Source of the DNA: Apiospora phragmitis | Lineage: Eukaryota > Ascomycota > Sordariomycetes > Amphisphaeriales > Apiosporaceae | Reading direction: 5' to 3' | Assembly (NCBI GenBank): GCA_038363925.1 | Contig: JAQQWL010000011.1 | Coordinates: forward strand, 1,674,001 to 1,738,000 | Length of the DNA stretch: 64,000 bases | Position numbers and translations under genes: made by a program | Notes under the pieces: model-generated | The model's database searches: none | Seen by the model: only the letters and a program-made list of their open reading frames with translations | What the model was told of the DNA's origin: nothing | In this document: piece after piece, positions 10,353-23,284 of the stretch | Layout of the letters: each line of letters opens with the position of its first letter | How positions within the stretch are numbered: position 1 is the first letter of the stretch

Positions 10353-13300
10353 TCACTCCTCTTCCGTGTCAATACCCTCGTCCTCCATGTCGCTGAGAGG
10401 GCCGTATCTGGCCTTGTACATTTCAAGGAGTTTGAGTTGTTTCGCAAGATCATCCAGGACTTCTGGCATCGGCGTCCGGAGATCATCCAGCTTCGTGATC
10501 GTCCCTCCGCCGGCTGCGATATGTCGCACTGACAGGGTTGTGACGCAAGTCTGTTTCCATTCGTTAGTAGCCGATAGATAATGGGGTATAACGAGCGGGG
10601 GAATCAATGCAGCTTACCTCGATACGGCTTACTTGGTGTTCCATAAAATTAAATAAGAACCGTTCGGTGACTTCGCCACCACGTTGCTTCATACGCTCTA
10701 GAAGCTCCGTCTTGGGAGGCTGGAGGCCCCTACCCGAAACCTCCTCCAAGGTACTGCATAGCATCTCTAGACGCAAACTAACTTTCCATAGAGACCAGAT
10801 CATTTCGGGATCAAATCCAAGCTCACTGCCTGCCTCGAGCGTCGCCGGTTTGAGGGCAGCAATCTCGACGGCACGAACATCCTGGTTATGGTATTCGATA
10901 CGGCCAGCAAGGGAGTGTGGATAAAGCGAATAGATGTATTCCGGATTCTCAAGACCCTTCAGCTTCTTTTCGCCCATCTCCTTGACTTCGAAACCTTGGG
11001 AGCTCAATGATTTGAGCTCGCGACGGATTTGAGCTGCAACAGCGTCGTCATCAAAAGCGTCTTCGGCCCCGTTAGCTCCGTTGCCCTTTTCTTGATACGT
11101 TTCGAGGCAGCGCTGGATCTCGGAAATGAAATCGGCCGACACCGTGATTTGACCACCATCGGCTACCGATGAGATTCGGGACGCCTTGTTGACCATGGGA
11201 CCGAAGTAATCCATGCGTCGCGTGACAGGGTCTATTTCAGCAACAGGTTCACCATAATGAATACCCATTCTGACTGACAGCCCCTTGAAAATCGGATTCT
11301 TATCATTGTCAAAGACTTCTTGGCACGAGACGGAATTCAGGATCTCTGATGGCCAGTTGACTTCGAGAAGCTGTGTTTGTATCGAGAAACACCAAAGAAG
11401 GGCCGAGGTTGCGGTGGGGAATGACACCATGAAGGCATCACCTTCAGTCTTAACTTCATAACCGCCGATCCGGCGTAGTTGTCGGCGCATTACTTCGTTG
11501 TGCAGCTTGATGGCCGATCTCATGGCGGAGGGGTACATTTCCCACAAGTTGGTTGAGTTCTTGATATCGGTGAACACGATGGATGGCTTCCCAGTAGGAG
11601 CAGGGACTTCTGCTTCCAGTCGATGTAGCGTCGAATCTTGAACCTCTCCCTTGGCTCGCTTCCCTCGCTTGGCAGGATATTGGAAATCGTCTGGGATGCC
11701 GGATGGGTACAGTGACATGCTCTGGCCCCTATGCAGGCGTGCGGACCGTTCTTGCCGGCGCTTCAAATCTGAGACGCTGATCATCATGACCATGATCTTT
11801 CCGTTCGAACCGTATGCCATGGCGAGATCGCGCAACTTTTGGGAGGCGCGCATAAGATCACCTCGCTCAGATCGAGCTACATCCACTATCAAACCAGGCG
11901 TCAGGTACTCCCACAGTTCCTTTGTGGCAATGAGAACCATTTCGTCCTGGGGTGTAATGGTCATCTTGGCGACATGAGGCGCCGCTTGAACGGCAGGCAT
12001 CAGGTCTACATAGCCAAATGCCCGTGAAACCTCGAGGAGATCGTTCAGCCGACCCTGCCGAGACACCCACCCGCCAGCATCTCGGATGCGCTGGCGCTCT
12101 GAAGGCTCAGCTGGATCGTGCTTCCGTGTCAATATCCTGTGCGAACCATCTGACTGGATGGCCATGGCTTGTGCGTCACCAACATTGGCAACGTACAACT
12201 CTTGTGCTTGCAGGTAGACAACCGTGGCGACGCCACCAGAGTTCAGATCTTCCTTGCTTAGAACCAAAGGGGCTGCAGACCCACGGTGGGCGGTAGATGG
12301 CCGTTCTTCGGTGTGTTGGTAAGCTATGGTGACGAGGTCTTTGTTCAGAGCCAAGAATGCTCGACGAAGCGCATCACTAGGGGTCTCGTTTTGCCGGGTT
12401 TTGAGAGCCTTCAGCTCCGTGGCAAAGATGTGACCGAAGTTCTCATGTAGGTACTTGGCGATCTTTGAGAGCCACCACTACTGAGAGCCTGGCCATCAAA
12501 AAGGCCTAGAAGGGTTTCCGAGTCCGATGAGTTGAACCGGGGAACGACAAGGTCGATTGTAGACAAGTGTTCATTCCTGCCTAGCGTGTCCGCCATGCCA
12601 TAAGGAAGATGACCAGCCAAAGATCCGGAAGTTCGAACACGTCTATCCTCGCTCTGATCAGGAATGCTCGGTTGCGTAAGGGTGACATCCATCAAGCCAA
12701 GAACACGGAGGTTCTGGAGCCTACTGAAATCGGTATACTGCTCGCGGTTCTGCAAGCCCGTTCCAAAGCCTGTCTGCTTGATCTCTAGACGTTTGTTCCC
12801 GGACAAATTGAGATACCGCAAATTAGGGTTTAGGTTCCAGTTCCAGTCGTAGGGCACATTGGAGATGTTGTATTTTAGGGAGTTGTTTCCACAGTCGAGC
12901 ACTGCAAGCTTCTTGGCTCGTGAGAAATCGGCCGGCAGATTTGTGAACTTGTTGCCGTTGAGATGGAGGGTTTGGAGTAAGCTGTACTCCTCTAGATCGT
13001 CGGCTGGCAGACTAGTCATGTCGTTGCCAGACAAGTACAGTTCAACAAGTTGCGGCCAACTCTTGACGGTTCTTTGAGGCATGTCGCTGAGGTCATTATA
13101 TGACAGGTTTAGCACACGCAACTCCCCCAATAGGGTGATCTGATCGAAGACATCGTCGTCGAGTTGGTTGTCTGCGAGGTAGAGGTTGCGCAAGGACCCG
13201 GCAAAAGTGTTCGTTAGTCTTGCAGAAAGTCCCGAGTCTTTTCTGGAGGCCATTGAAGGGGCAACTGTGGTGTTACTCGACGCGCCTGTTGCACTTCGCG

Positions 13301-16300
13301 ACACGACAGATGTCTTACGGCCGCCTTTTCCATACACAGAAACCACAGAACTCTTGCGGTCTGCTCCACCAGGAACCGGTGAAGGACCAACGCTGAGCAG
13401 TGTGCTTGATGCTTGGCTTGGCCGCCTGGATCCATCAGGCATAAGCTCCTCGGTGCTAGAAGCCGAGGAGAGAAGGCCGTTCGCACCTTTGTTATTACTA
13501 AACGCAGATGAATTCTGAGGCTCTCCCGGCGCCTGTGGGGGGCACGAAGCAGGTTTTGGGAAAACGTCAAGCACGTTCGATGAAGCATTCAGAAATTCCA
13601 ACTTGTTTGCCCACCAAAGTTCATTCGGTAGCTTCCGGATATTGTTGCCTCTTACATCCAAGACTCTCAGCTCGTTCATGCAACCAATCTCAGGAGGTAG
13701 CTCGCCTACAGAATTGTTTGCAATGCTGAAATGTTCCAACTTTCTCAAGTTGCCAATGGTGTTGGGGAGGGAGACAAAATAGTTTCTATCCAGGACCAGT
13801 CTCTCCAAATTCGGCATGTTGTTGAACGAACCATCAATGCTGGCAAGTTGTGCGTTTGAGAGATTCAACATCTTCAACGTTGGAACAGGGCTGGCGATAT
13901 CAAACTTGGTGATGGGGTTGGAGTTGAGTTTGAGACTCCGTACCCGCTCGAAAGTACCGATGAACTGCGATATCATATTGTGATCGGCCGAAAGGATCTC
14001 TAACTTCGGTAGTTCTGATATAACATCGATCGAGGTGAGAGTATTGTACTTCAGATCCAGCTCGCGAAGGTTCGTTAACCGGCTGAAAGTCGGGGGCAAC
14101 GTGTTGGCCAGTCTGTTGTTCGTCATAACGAACTTCTCCAGGTTCCTCAACTTTCCAATATCCTCCGGAAGCGTTGCAATCGAGTTAAAGCTGACATCAA
14201 TGTCAACTAAGCTCTCAAGCTCGCAAAGGAATGGCGGAAGCTTGTCCAGAAAGTTCGATGACAGATTCAGTGACCGCAATGACCTGAAGCCAGAGAAGTA
14301 GGTAGGAAGGCTGTTCAGGCGATTGTTGGCCAGGCTTAGTTTCAGCAAGCCACTCAGATGGTGTAGTTCGGCATGCTGTAGTTCTTCCAGCCGATTATTG
14401 GAAACATCAAGGTATGTGAGCCGGCTCGCTCTTCCTATACTGATTGGTAGTTTCCTGGCCTCGTTGCTGGAGAATTTGATATCCCTAAGCTGAGGGCACG
14501 CCTGGATGAAATCCCGGGGCAGATCCAAGGAGAGGTTGCGAGATAGGTTGAGCGAGATGATGTCGCCGGTCTTGGAATACAGTGTGATAGGTATCGTGAT
14601 AAGGTTCCGCCCGGAGAGATCGACGTGGTTGAACTTGGTGGTTCTACCAGCCCAAGATCATGAGGAGCAACCGTGAAGTCGCTGTCTCTTGCCGACAAAA
14701 ATAGAAAGCGGCAAAGATAACTATTGTCCTCGCGGCCGATATCCTCTAAGCGATCCTTCTCTTCATAACCAACCTGCTGCAAGAGACGCTTTTGGATCAG
14801 CAGCGGACGTTCGACAGCCGCTAGTACTCGAACCTGATCGTGCTTCTTCAGGACAATGTGGTAGTTTTCGAGGCCATCTTGAACATATGTCTTCTTAACG
14901 ACGTGTGCCATGACCTCGGATACTGTAGAGTCGAGAGGCAACTGAATGGTCGCAAAGGTTCCATCGGCACGGAACACACGAATGCAATGAGCTGCCTTTT
15001 TCTCTTCGGGTCGAGGCAAGCTGACGGATGGGTCCTCCTCCGCATGTGCAGCTTGATCATCGGCATTCTTCCGGACAGCCCAGCTGTCTGGCGCATTCCA
15101 TGCACCGCCTCGAGACCGATCAATCTCGGGTACTCTTTCCGGTTCTTTCAGGAAAGATGGTGGGATCCATAGGGGTTAGAGGCGGAGGTGTGCTAAAATA
15201 CCCTCCATATCGCTCAGATTCGTGTCGAGGTGGAACACCTTGCCCGGATCGTTTCTATCGGTCGGCCCAATGAACTCATCTTGGTCATCGTATGGCCTAT
15301 GCGCACGATTCTTCTTGGAAAAGGGGAATTTGTTGTTGAAGGTCGCATTTCGGTTATTTTGGTACGGCCTGGAACTCGGTGGCATTTGCTGTGACGGCGG
15401 CTGAGACATCGGCGACTGCTGCTGTTGCTGTTGCTGTTGTTGTTGCTGATTCTGCTGTTGTTGTTGCTGCTGATTCTGTTGTAGCATCAGCTGCTGTTGC
15501 TGCTGTAGTATTTGTTGCTGTTGTTGCTGATACTGTATTTGTTGCTGTTGCCCCTGCAATTGGTCGTATTGGTTTATGGGAGGTAAGGGCTTGTTGGTAT
15601 TATTATAGGGCGTCTGCTCTCCCTGCGACAAATCTACACGCGAAGAACCAGATACCAGAGAGCGGCTGGATTGCGGTAATTCTCTGAGTCGGGACGGGGC
15701 GGTGTCATCTTTTTGCTTGTTCTTCCTCGGAATCGGTCAAAGATGCCCCGCTTGCCTTGATGATGGCTCCCAGGGGACGTCTGGCCATCGACTGAGGCAA
15801 GCCTGCTACTCGTGCTAGGTGTTGGGCTTTGAGCTCTCTGCCGCGAGGGTTGTCCCGCGGAGCCAGCGCGGTCTTTCATAGCGTAATTGCCCGTGATGGA
15901 GTCGTCTCGACTGTTGACGGGTCTCAGGGAGTTTGCATCCTCATTGCTCTTGTTGTGCCGATGGTGCCCAGGTAAATGCACGATGGAGTGGCCGGATCGT
16001 GACGAAGACGACGTTTTGGGTGGGATCTGGCCTGCGGTGTTGTCCGCATAGCGCTCTTTGTCAGGTCCGGCGAGCATATCGCGGACAGGTGCTTCGCCGT
16101 ACTTGGCGATATCGTTGGCCTCCTGATAAAGAAACGGCACTACATCGCTCGATGGAACGGGTGTGCGGGGGCGTGACGAAGACGGCGACGCGTCTCGGGT
16201 GTTGTCTGTGGCGTTCGAATAGTTTCTTTCGCGATGAGGTCGATTGAAGGAGTAGGAACGTTGGCCGTCTTTGGAGGAGGTGGCATTATTAGGCAGGCTC

Positions 16301-17633
16301 GTCTCTGATCCATCGCGACCAGGAAACTCTTCCCCAAAGAATCCCTGCAATTTCCTTAATCCACCTCTAGTCCCACTAGCTTTGGATCCCTGGCTGCTAG
16401 CAGTTGTTGTGCTCGCTACAGAGGGTCGTCGGTCGTCGCTAAAGGCACCTTCTGGCAATTCATAACTCGATGCGCCCGGCGTCTGGCTCGGATTTGTTGT
16501 TCGTGGCGAGATTGCTCCTCCAATACCTCCCGGACCCTGTCGGAAGGCTGGAGACAGCTGGGAGGCCGTAGATAGCGCATCGCTCGAATCGTTGTAAAAG
16601 GTCGTCCCAAAGAAGCCCGTGGGCGGATTGGACGTCGCAGCACCGTTTCCCGGCATGGACAGCCACGGTGAGATGCCGTTAAGTGTCGGGCTTGCTGAAG
16701 GCGAATCTTTTTGTATTTGCGGAACTCGGCCGCCAGAGGGATCTAGCACGGCGAGGTCGCGACGGTAATTGGTAAGGTCGCTTCTGCGGCGCGAATCGAA
16801 GAAGGAATTGCTCGAGGTCGTAGACGCAGGCGAAATGGTGGTACGACTTCCGGTGGTTGAGGTCGGCGAGATCTGAGAATCTTCTTTGAGCGGCCTAGAC
16901 GAAAGCCGAGGCAGGGAAGCTGTCAGTAACTGAGGACATTCATTACACTCATATATAGCAGCGCCAGCAGCTCTTCATCGGCCCAGTCGATGATTCATGC
17001 GCGCAAACGTCTGACAGTCGTAGGAATAATGTAGATCATAACAAGCTCGTTTGCTTCTTCGTTCTTTGTCCGTCCATGAAACGGCGCAATTGACAATTGG
17101 TTCAGAATGAGACAAGCAGAGAGGCCTTTGGCCCAAAAGTACAGCAATATAGGGTTTGGGTATGGAGAAGAAGAAAGAATGCAAGGGCCGCCTTATCCTC
17201 CTCAAACTGGTGGCGAGCGCAAGCAAGTAGCGATTGGAACAGCAAAAAGAAAAGAAAAAAGAGGAGCACCAGAACACTGCGGCGCTGTCCTTCAATACAC
17301 TTGACAGAAATGACATATAGGGAATCAATTGTACGTAGTAGACTCGACACGGACATGAACCTAGGCATGGACATAGGGCCCCCGAAAGACTGGAGATGGT
17401 GGTGTACTGGACTGTAGCGCAAAGGAAACACAATTGACCCACCTGACGGTCTTGCCATTCTCATTAACTCGCAACGGTTTCGGTGTGGCCTTCTTGGAGA
17501 CTGCTGAGACGGATGCCGAACGACTGGGGGCGGGCGATTCATTTCCAGTACCGGCCTTGAGCGTCATGCTCGATCGTCCGCTGCTGGAGCTCGCGAACGA
17601 GGTGATTCGCGCCTGGCTATCATCTCTCGTCAT
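10353..17633 (-). CDS. acy1: Adenylate cyclase (several frame breaks)
   Basis: Membrane-associated enzyme making cAMP for PKA signalling. Exons: 17633-17443; a long exon 16919-10618; last exon 10550-10353 (intron 10551-10617, CTACTAAC branch). Order: Ser/Pro-rich N-terminus; polyglutamine (15413-15550); Ras-association domain near residues 690-790; about 20 leucine-rich repeats (14.5-12.7 kb); PP2C-like domain (VANVGDAQAMA); class III catalytic domain with FTDIKNSTN, GGYEVKTEGDAF and DYFGPMVNKASRI; C-terminal tail. Frame breaks: exon 1/2 junction near 16914, near 15727-15732, near 14640 and near 12462-12468. An in-frame TAA at 15176-15178 is removed if 15145-15201 is a 57-nt intron. Correcting these gives 2212 codons, normal for the family. 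The first in-frame ATG is 17633; an ATG at 17712 would need another one-base correction. Homologue in other fungi: cr-1/MAC1. Confidence 0.95.
15145..15201 (-). other. Candidate 57-nt intron inside adenylate cyclase
   Basis: Minus-strand GTATTT donor at 15201, CTAAC, and AG at 15146-15145. Its length is a multiple of three and it contains the in-frame TAA that would otherwise end the protein. Removing it joins LSDMEG to EPERVPEID and the conserved GGAWNAPDSWAV. The alternative is two compensating indels, which would preserve a PPPLTP stretch in another frame. Confidence 0.5.
15413..15550 (-). repeat. Polyglutamine-coding CAG/CAA tract
   Basis: Imperfect CAG/CAA repeats (read as CTG/TTG on the plus strand) encode glutamine blocks broken by Ile, Leu, Met and Asn in the N-terminal region of the adenylate cyclase. 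Likely length-variable between strains. Confidence 0.85.
16920..17442 (-). other. Long first intron of adenylate cyclase
   Basis: GTGGGT donor after KTV (17442) and ACTGACAG acceptor (16920), 523 nt, far longer than other introns here. The splice leaves the downstream frame off by one: either the CCC at 16914-16916 has one extra C, or a different donor is used (a GTGTTT slightly inside the intron would restore frame). Confidence 0.6.
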
Positions 17634-19620
17634 TGTCGTCGGACTGGGGACCAGACTCTCAGACCGTGTCGCCAAAACCTCATGGGGGGCTCCACTAGGA
17701 AGGAGACGCCATCAATGGTAGTGAGAGTGGTGCGGGCTAGCTAGAGTCATCGCTCCGGGGAATTGGTGTCGTATGTTCCGCGCAATCAATCGCTGGGAAT
17801 CGTGGTGGGTGAGTGTGTGTGGTGAGGTGAGTTGCGCACAATAAGCGGCGGCTAGATATATTGCCTTGGGTAGTTATGTTATGTAGGAGAGGTACGCAGC
17901 TTGGTGAGTGCGGACGGCGAGCAAGTGTGTGTGTAAGGTATGGTATGTAAGTAAATGCAACGAGCAGCTGGGTTACAGTAATGTACATGTATGTAGCGGC
18001 CGGCTTTGCGACGTGATGTGTGCTTAAGCGCAACAGCAGACAGTTGCCGCTGATATGCCCTGTCCCTCTCTGCTTACGGCAAATGTACCTACAGCCCTTG
18101 AGCTTAGTTACTCCTCAATAGATTTGAGTGACTTGAGCAATTAAATTGATTTGACCTAGATAAACCATATATGGGGGGCATGATTGGTATGGGGTTGGAT
18201 ACTGTACACATGACAGCTAAGACAATTCGAACCTAGTGGTTCATCTTTTGACCCGGCTCGATTTTGTAGGTATACTTGTGAATGGAGACACATGCATGAT
18301 GATATACCTGCAGCATGTCTGTCGATGCTACGGAGTACTTACGTACATACATGTTCTACGTTAGGAGAGGGAAACCAGGAAATCACATCCAGGCGTCTTA
18401 AGACTCAGGCTTGTTGTGTTGGTTGTCCATCCCATACCTTGTACTTTACATCGACACATACATATGGGCGTCCCGTCTTATGAGGCCAGCCTATGAACGG
18501 GAGGCGAGTCTCGTTGCGCCGTGGGATTCCGCAGATTGGAACTCGATGAGAGGCGCCCGGGATAGCGTCTGATTGGTGCTGCTGGCGAGGTGCCACAAAG
18601 CTGACGAGCGTCGAGACCCATGGAGACCAATTGGATGGAGGGGCAGGTTCGCCCACAAATGTCACCAATCCACCTTTGCATTGCAAACTGGTGGCAGGGG
18701 TGGATGCGTGAGGTTCAAAGGTCCAAAGTGTGTGGGCGATCAGCCTTGGAGACGACCAGGGCAAAAAGAAAAAAAACCCCCCCATCGCCCATCACGTTGA
18801 CAGTATATAGTACCTGGATGGGTCGGTCATGTTCAAAGGATACGAAACTCAAATTATTATTACAAGGCCGATATGTATGATGTGTCCACTAGGATGGAGT
18901 CTAAGAGACGCCTTGCCTAGCATCTACAGTAGGTTCCGTCACAATTCTGTTCCAACGGTAAACGTACATAAACCCAAACGGTCTTAAGCCAACGAACGAC
19001 CAAGGACCGTCTCCGAAAAAAAGATTGAACGAAACCTGTGCATGCGATTGCTGCTGCCGCTAATGTTGTCAAGAGTTGCAACTCCGGATGCTCTTCAGTC
19101 GACCTTTGGATGCGGCAGCAGCGATGCTCATCTTGTCTTTCATGGCTCGTTCCCACGCACCCCGAGGCTTGGCGGGCCGCGAGACGAGACACACTTGAAC
19201 AACATTTGCATCTCGAGACAAATCGAGCATGGACCATTCCGTGCCCTGTCCCCTTAGCTGCCGGGTCTGACTCCCGCAAGAACCCGCAGAAGTGGCCTCC
19301 ACTCTGCAACCCAGCTTGTGAGGGTGGACACATACCGTACAGTACCTTAAATACTCCTAGTGTACCATACATCCCTAGGCAATCAAGGCCACAATGTGAT
19401 ATGTTCAACTTGGTCGCCGACGACAGCAGTCCAGAAGCTTCAGAGTATGGACACTAGACCCCTCGGTACAGTAAGTACGTGCCCAGCTTGGGTGGCGCAA
19501 GATTTCTAGGCTGTGTCTTGATGACGAGTCTGGAAGCATGTTACGACGCGATAAGGCCATGGCCGAAATTGCTGTGAGCTGTTAGATGCCCCGGCAGGTT
19601 TCAACACGAGCTGAGCATTC

Positions 19621-19650
19621 TCTACATGTGTATATCTCTACATGTGTATA
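19621..19650. repeat. Paired 14-nt direct repeat
   Basis: The word TCTACATGTGTATA occurs at 19621-19634 and again at 19637-19650, two bases apart, in non-coding sequence. Confidence 0.7.
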
Positions 19651-20160
19651 CTTCTTCAAGCACACGTGTTTGCCTATCCTCAGTATACTTGTAGGTGTAT
19701 ATGCGAGATGTGCCATCGAGCTAGCTAGCTAAGTATATACAAACCAAAACAGCTTCGGATCCCAACGACCTGGGTTTGGTCTGAATCATCCCGTTATAGA
19801 TCATACGAGCGAGGAGGGAATAGCTAACCTAAGACCTATCCCGCACCAGAAAATACGACCATCGAAAGGTAAAATAAAGCGACATGCAGCCATGCATCGC
19901 AACGACTGGCTGAAGTGTGAAGATACCGTCTCGTGGCTAGTTCTTCTCAGACGTGATGTGATGTGTTGACAGCGAAAAATAAAAAAAGCCCTTGCCCCGA
20001 TGCTAATCGGTGCTTCTCCTCTCCTCTGGCCGCACACGCTTGCGCTGCATGCAGCACGCATCCCGCACAAAGGCGCTGCCGCTTCTCGGTATCCGAAAAG
20101 GGCAACCCCAAGATTTCCGGTTGTCCATATCACGTATGTAAGCGACATCACATATGTATA

Positions 20161-20217
20161 ACTCCTTATTTTATGTATAACTCCTTATTTTATGTATAAC
20201 TCCTTATTTTATGTATG
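20161..20217. repeat. 19-nt tandem repeat, three copies
   Basis: Unit ACTCCTTATTTTATGTATA at 20161-20179, 20180-20198 and 20199-20217 (last base differs), preceded by a partial copy. AT-rich minisatellite in a gene-free block. Confidence 0.9.
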
Positions 20218-21622
20218 TATCCAAACGATACTGCCATTGAATGGGATGCATGTACGATCTTACACACCACTGTCTAGCAATGCGATGTCACGGACTCGTC
20301 GATCTCTCAATCCATCGTAAGGGCTCAGTGTGCCCCATGTTTCCTTTTCCCCCTTCATTTCTAACTCCTTTCATATCTACCTACATGCATACATCATACC
20401 TCACTTACACCGCTCATGGGGTCGCGAGTTTCTACACATACAACGCTGTCACGCATGAGTTGGTCCATGCTGGGGACACTGCCGATCTCCAATCGCTTAC
20501 CCGGGGTTTTGCGTTACATCCATCAGATTTGGACGGGTCAATTTGGACATGAAATATGATCTACCTGTGCGTCATCGACAGCCAGATCATGCCCTACCCA
20601 GCCTATACACACATACATGGGAACGGCTCATGGGTCGACCAAACCGCGCCAATACACTGGAATATATTTTGGTGGTCTGGAACAAGGCATTGTATTGTGC
20701 CTAATATTTTCTTTGACGGAACTTTCTTATTCTCACCTTGGATTCGGCCCCATGATCCGACAAAACATAGGATGGAGTTGTTGTTCCGTCCCAACGACAT
20801 CTGCTAGATTGACATGTATTGACAGGCCTATTTCGCTGCCGCAGTCTACTGGCTAGTCCCGTCCTAAAAGATGGCATGTGTACTACGAGAACTGCCAAGT
20901 TCTCATGTTGATAGAGCTTTAACCTCAACAAGAACTCGAGGCCCGTTCGGCACGGCGGCTACCCGTTCTGCTAAGCTGTCACTATGGATTTGTATCCACT
21001 CCAGTTACACACATATGAGCATAGCCAAACCTAGAGTCGGCAACAGGACTACGCCCCGAGCCAAAGGGATGCGATATACGCTTCCTCGTGTGACCATGAA
21101 TGAGTTGAAACAATGTTTTCTTCCTATCGGGGCAAAGTCGGCCCCTATCTGCCGCAGAACGCGTTCGATGTGCTTGCAAAATATGTTTGGGGATCCGACG
21201 ATAACGTCCATGCTCCGGAACTCGGCCAGATCTGGCCATGCGGAACAGTTGATCAAGTGGAATTCAAACATTAGGCAGGCATGGTCTTAGGAACTAGAGA
21301 TGCTTCCCACAGTTTGTTTATAGCTTTAATGCCATTCTCCAGATTCTCGTCAGAATGTAGAACTCGATTCGGAGCTCTATGGCATACTGTTTTCAGGCTA
21401 TAAACTCACCTCTCTGGAAGCTAGGTCCCTATCTTAGCTATGTAATTGATGCGTGTTGACTTGTATGTATAATATATCGGCTCACTGCGCCATTGGACAG
21501 AGACGCTCCACGCCATTAGGATGGCAAATGATTTTATGCCTTCTATATGACAAGTGCAGTTCTACCAAGCAAATTCGCCACGCTCTAGGGGGGTAAGTAT
21601 TGTATGACCTGAGCGATTTCAT

Positions 21623-23284
21623 TCAGTCTTCGTCGTCACTGTCCCTGACAACGACGTCTCTTGTTTCCTCATGCAGAACATCGCCCAAGGCGCTACTCTC
21701 TTGCATGATCCTCCTCGCGTCTTCTTCATCGACATCCATATCCTCCATAATCAAACGAACCGCCAACTCCGAAACCAGGACAGACTGTACGTATCCAGTG
21801 TATGTTCTAGCAGATACCAAAGGATCCTCGACAGCACGTTTTCGTACAGTGTCCGAGAAATGATGCATGATGAATTCTGTCATTAGTCGAAGCCCCCGCG
21901 GCCCGTAGTATCCTGGCGTAAGACTCTCATCAGTCTTGAGTAACGTCCTATCCTTCCCAGTTTCAACCTTGTTGCCGAGGAGCGAAGCAAAATGTGACGC
22001 CCTCTCGCCTTCTAGGATGCTTTTGATGAAATCTTTGTGTTCTGTGAAGCGAGCTTCGAGCGCATCCCAATCGACTTCCGGATATCTGTTGCACCTCCGG
22101 GTTTCCTCGGCCTCTTTGCGTTTATGTGACAGGCAGAATGTTGTTTGTTGCCTGATAGTCATCCTGCCACGGGTGGTGTATTTTCTCAGTAACTCCGAGT
22201 CCACTGTCTGGCCACACAGTGGGCAATGCGCGGCGAGTGAAGGTTGACGCCGACTATTATTTGCGAAAATATCCTCATCGCTACTGAGCTCTGTATTTAG
22301 GCCATCATTCAATAATCCATTGTCCATGAAACCCAGCTGCTGGGTACTGAGAACTTCAACTCCCTCCAGTTTATCCGCTATTGAGCCAAGTCCTTCAAGC
22401 TGGGGGACCTTGAACGCAGGCCGTCTGGGAAGCTTCTCTGCTTCAACCTTGGCGGTATTGCCATCATTGCGGCTCCTCTGTGTCTTCCCACCATCCGAGA
22501 CCGAATCGATCTCATCGAGTTCATCAGCTACGGGTGGTTTGAGTGCAGGCCGCTGTTTTCGGTTGGATTTTGAAGAGTCTTTGGCAAGACTCAAAGATGG
22601 AGATTTGATGGGTGACGGCGGAATAAACTTGGCCTTTGGCGGAATTGCCTTCTCAGGAGTGCCACTCGGAGATTCGGAGAGTCTATGCCTCTTTAACCCG
22701 GATTTCTTAGACGATTCTGGCACGAAGTTAGTTATATCGCGCCGATGAGGTAACTTAGGCAACAGACCTTGCGGTGCAGATGATTTCGGCGCGGAGTTCT
22801 GCGACGACCGTTGAGAGGTTTTCCCATTCCCAAATGTTTTATTGGTCTTAGAATGTTTGGGGAAGCCAATCGAGTCCGTAAGGTGCTTCGCTTCAGTCTC
22901 CCCTGGGGTCATCTTTACGCGCCCGGGGTGTGACGCTGGCCGAATGAGTGTCCTTCCTCTTGCCCTGCGAGTTGAAGGTGCAGTGGTTTTAGCCCGTACA
23001 TTTCTTCGCATGCCGGGCTCAGGGGAACGACTTCGCTTTCCCGCCTGAAATTTGGTCTTAACCATGTCCCTCTGACTCTGCCAGCCATCGTCTGAATCCG
23101 AACCTTGGGACTCAGCTTTCGGCGGCGCTTCCGACTCGTCATCAGTAGATAGTGGCGGAGCAGTGATATCTTCTACATCTTCCATCTTGGTCTCTGGGGC
23201 TGATTGGTACGTCGAGAGTAACGGATTGACGTTTTTCTCTCTGGTGCTAAGTCCGACTCGTCGACTCCTCATACCGGCCACCAT
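21623..23284 (-). CDS. rtc4: RTC4-like protein
   Basis: Single-exon gene of 553 residues starting at the ATG at 23284 and ending in an acidic VRDSDDED tail. The N-terminal two-thirds is basic, Ser/Pro-rich and probably disordered. The C-terminal part matches the fungal RTC4 domain: a CPLC pair (CPLCGQTVDSELL), CLSHKRKEAEE, RYPEVDWDALEARF, then GYYGPRGLRLM and a helical end (VSELAVRLIMEDM). RTC4 was named in yeast from a telomere-capping suppressor screen; its biochemical role is unclear. Frame fully intact. Transcribed away from dynamitin, sharing a 676-nt divergent promoter. Confidence 0.85.
   Translation of the reverse strand: MVAGMRSRRVGLSTREKNVNPLLSTYQSAPETKMEDVEDITAPPLSTDDESEAPPKAESQGSDSDDGWQSQRDMVKTKFQAGKRSRSPEPGMRRNVRAKTTAPSTRRARGRTLIRPASHPGRVKMTPGETEAKHLTDSIGFPKHSKTNKTFGNGKTSQRSSQNSAPKSSAPQGLLPKLPHRRDITNFVPESSKKSGLKRHRLSESPSGTPEKAIPPKAKFIPPSPIKSPSLSLAKDSSKSNRKQRPALKPPVADELDEIDSVSDGGKTQRSRNDGNTAKVEAEKLPRRPAFKVPQLEGLGSIADKLEGVEVLSTQQLGFMDNGLLNDGLNTELSSDEDIFANNSRRQPSLAAHCPLCGQTVDSELLRKYTTRGRMTIRQQTTFCLSHKRKEAEETRRCNRYPEVDWDALEARFTEHKDFIKSILEGERASHFASLLGNKVETGKDRTLLKTDESLTPGYYGPRGLRLMTEFIMHHFSDTVRKRAVEDPLVSARTYTGYVQSVLVSELAVRLIMEDMDVDEEDARRIMQESSALGDVLHEETRDVVVRDSDDED

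Larger units (their letters stand above)
17634..21622. other. Gene-free block, about 4 kb
   Basis: Lies between the 5' end of the adenylate cyclase and the 3' end of RTC4. It should contain the cyclase promoter and leader, but only short overlapping frames are seen (all under about 165 codons, no motifs). Two short direct repeats are noted: a pair at 19621-19650 and a 19-nt triplicate at 20161-20217. No transposon terminal repeats or reverse transcriptase motifs were recognised. Confidence 0.5.

Noticed and set aside
10353..17633. Adenylate cyclase as a pseudogene
   Set aside because: No internal stops apart from one inside a plausible intron; all domains are conserved and the indels match the error pattern of essential genes such as DIS3.
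17634..21622. Repeat-induced point mutation or transposon relic
   Set aside because: No terminal repeats, no transposase or reverse transcriptase words, and no strong AT shift seen by eye.
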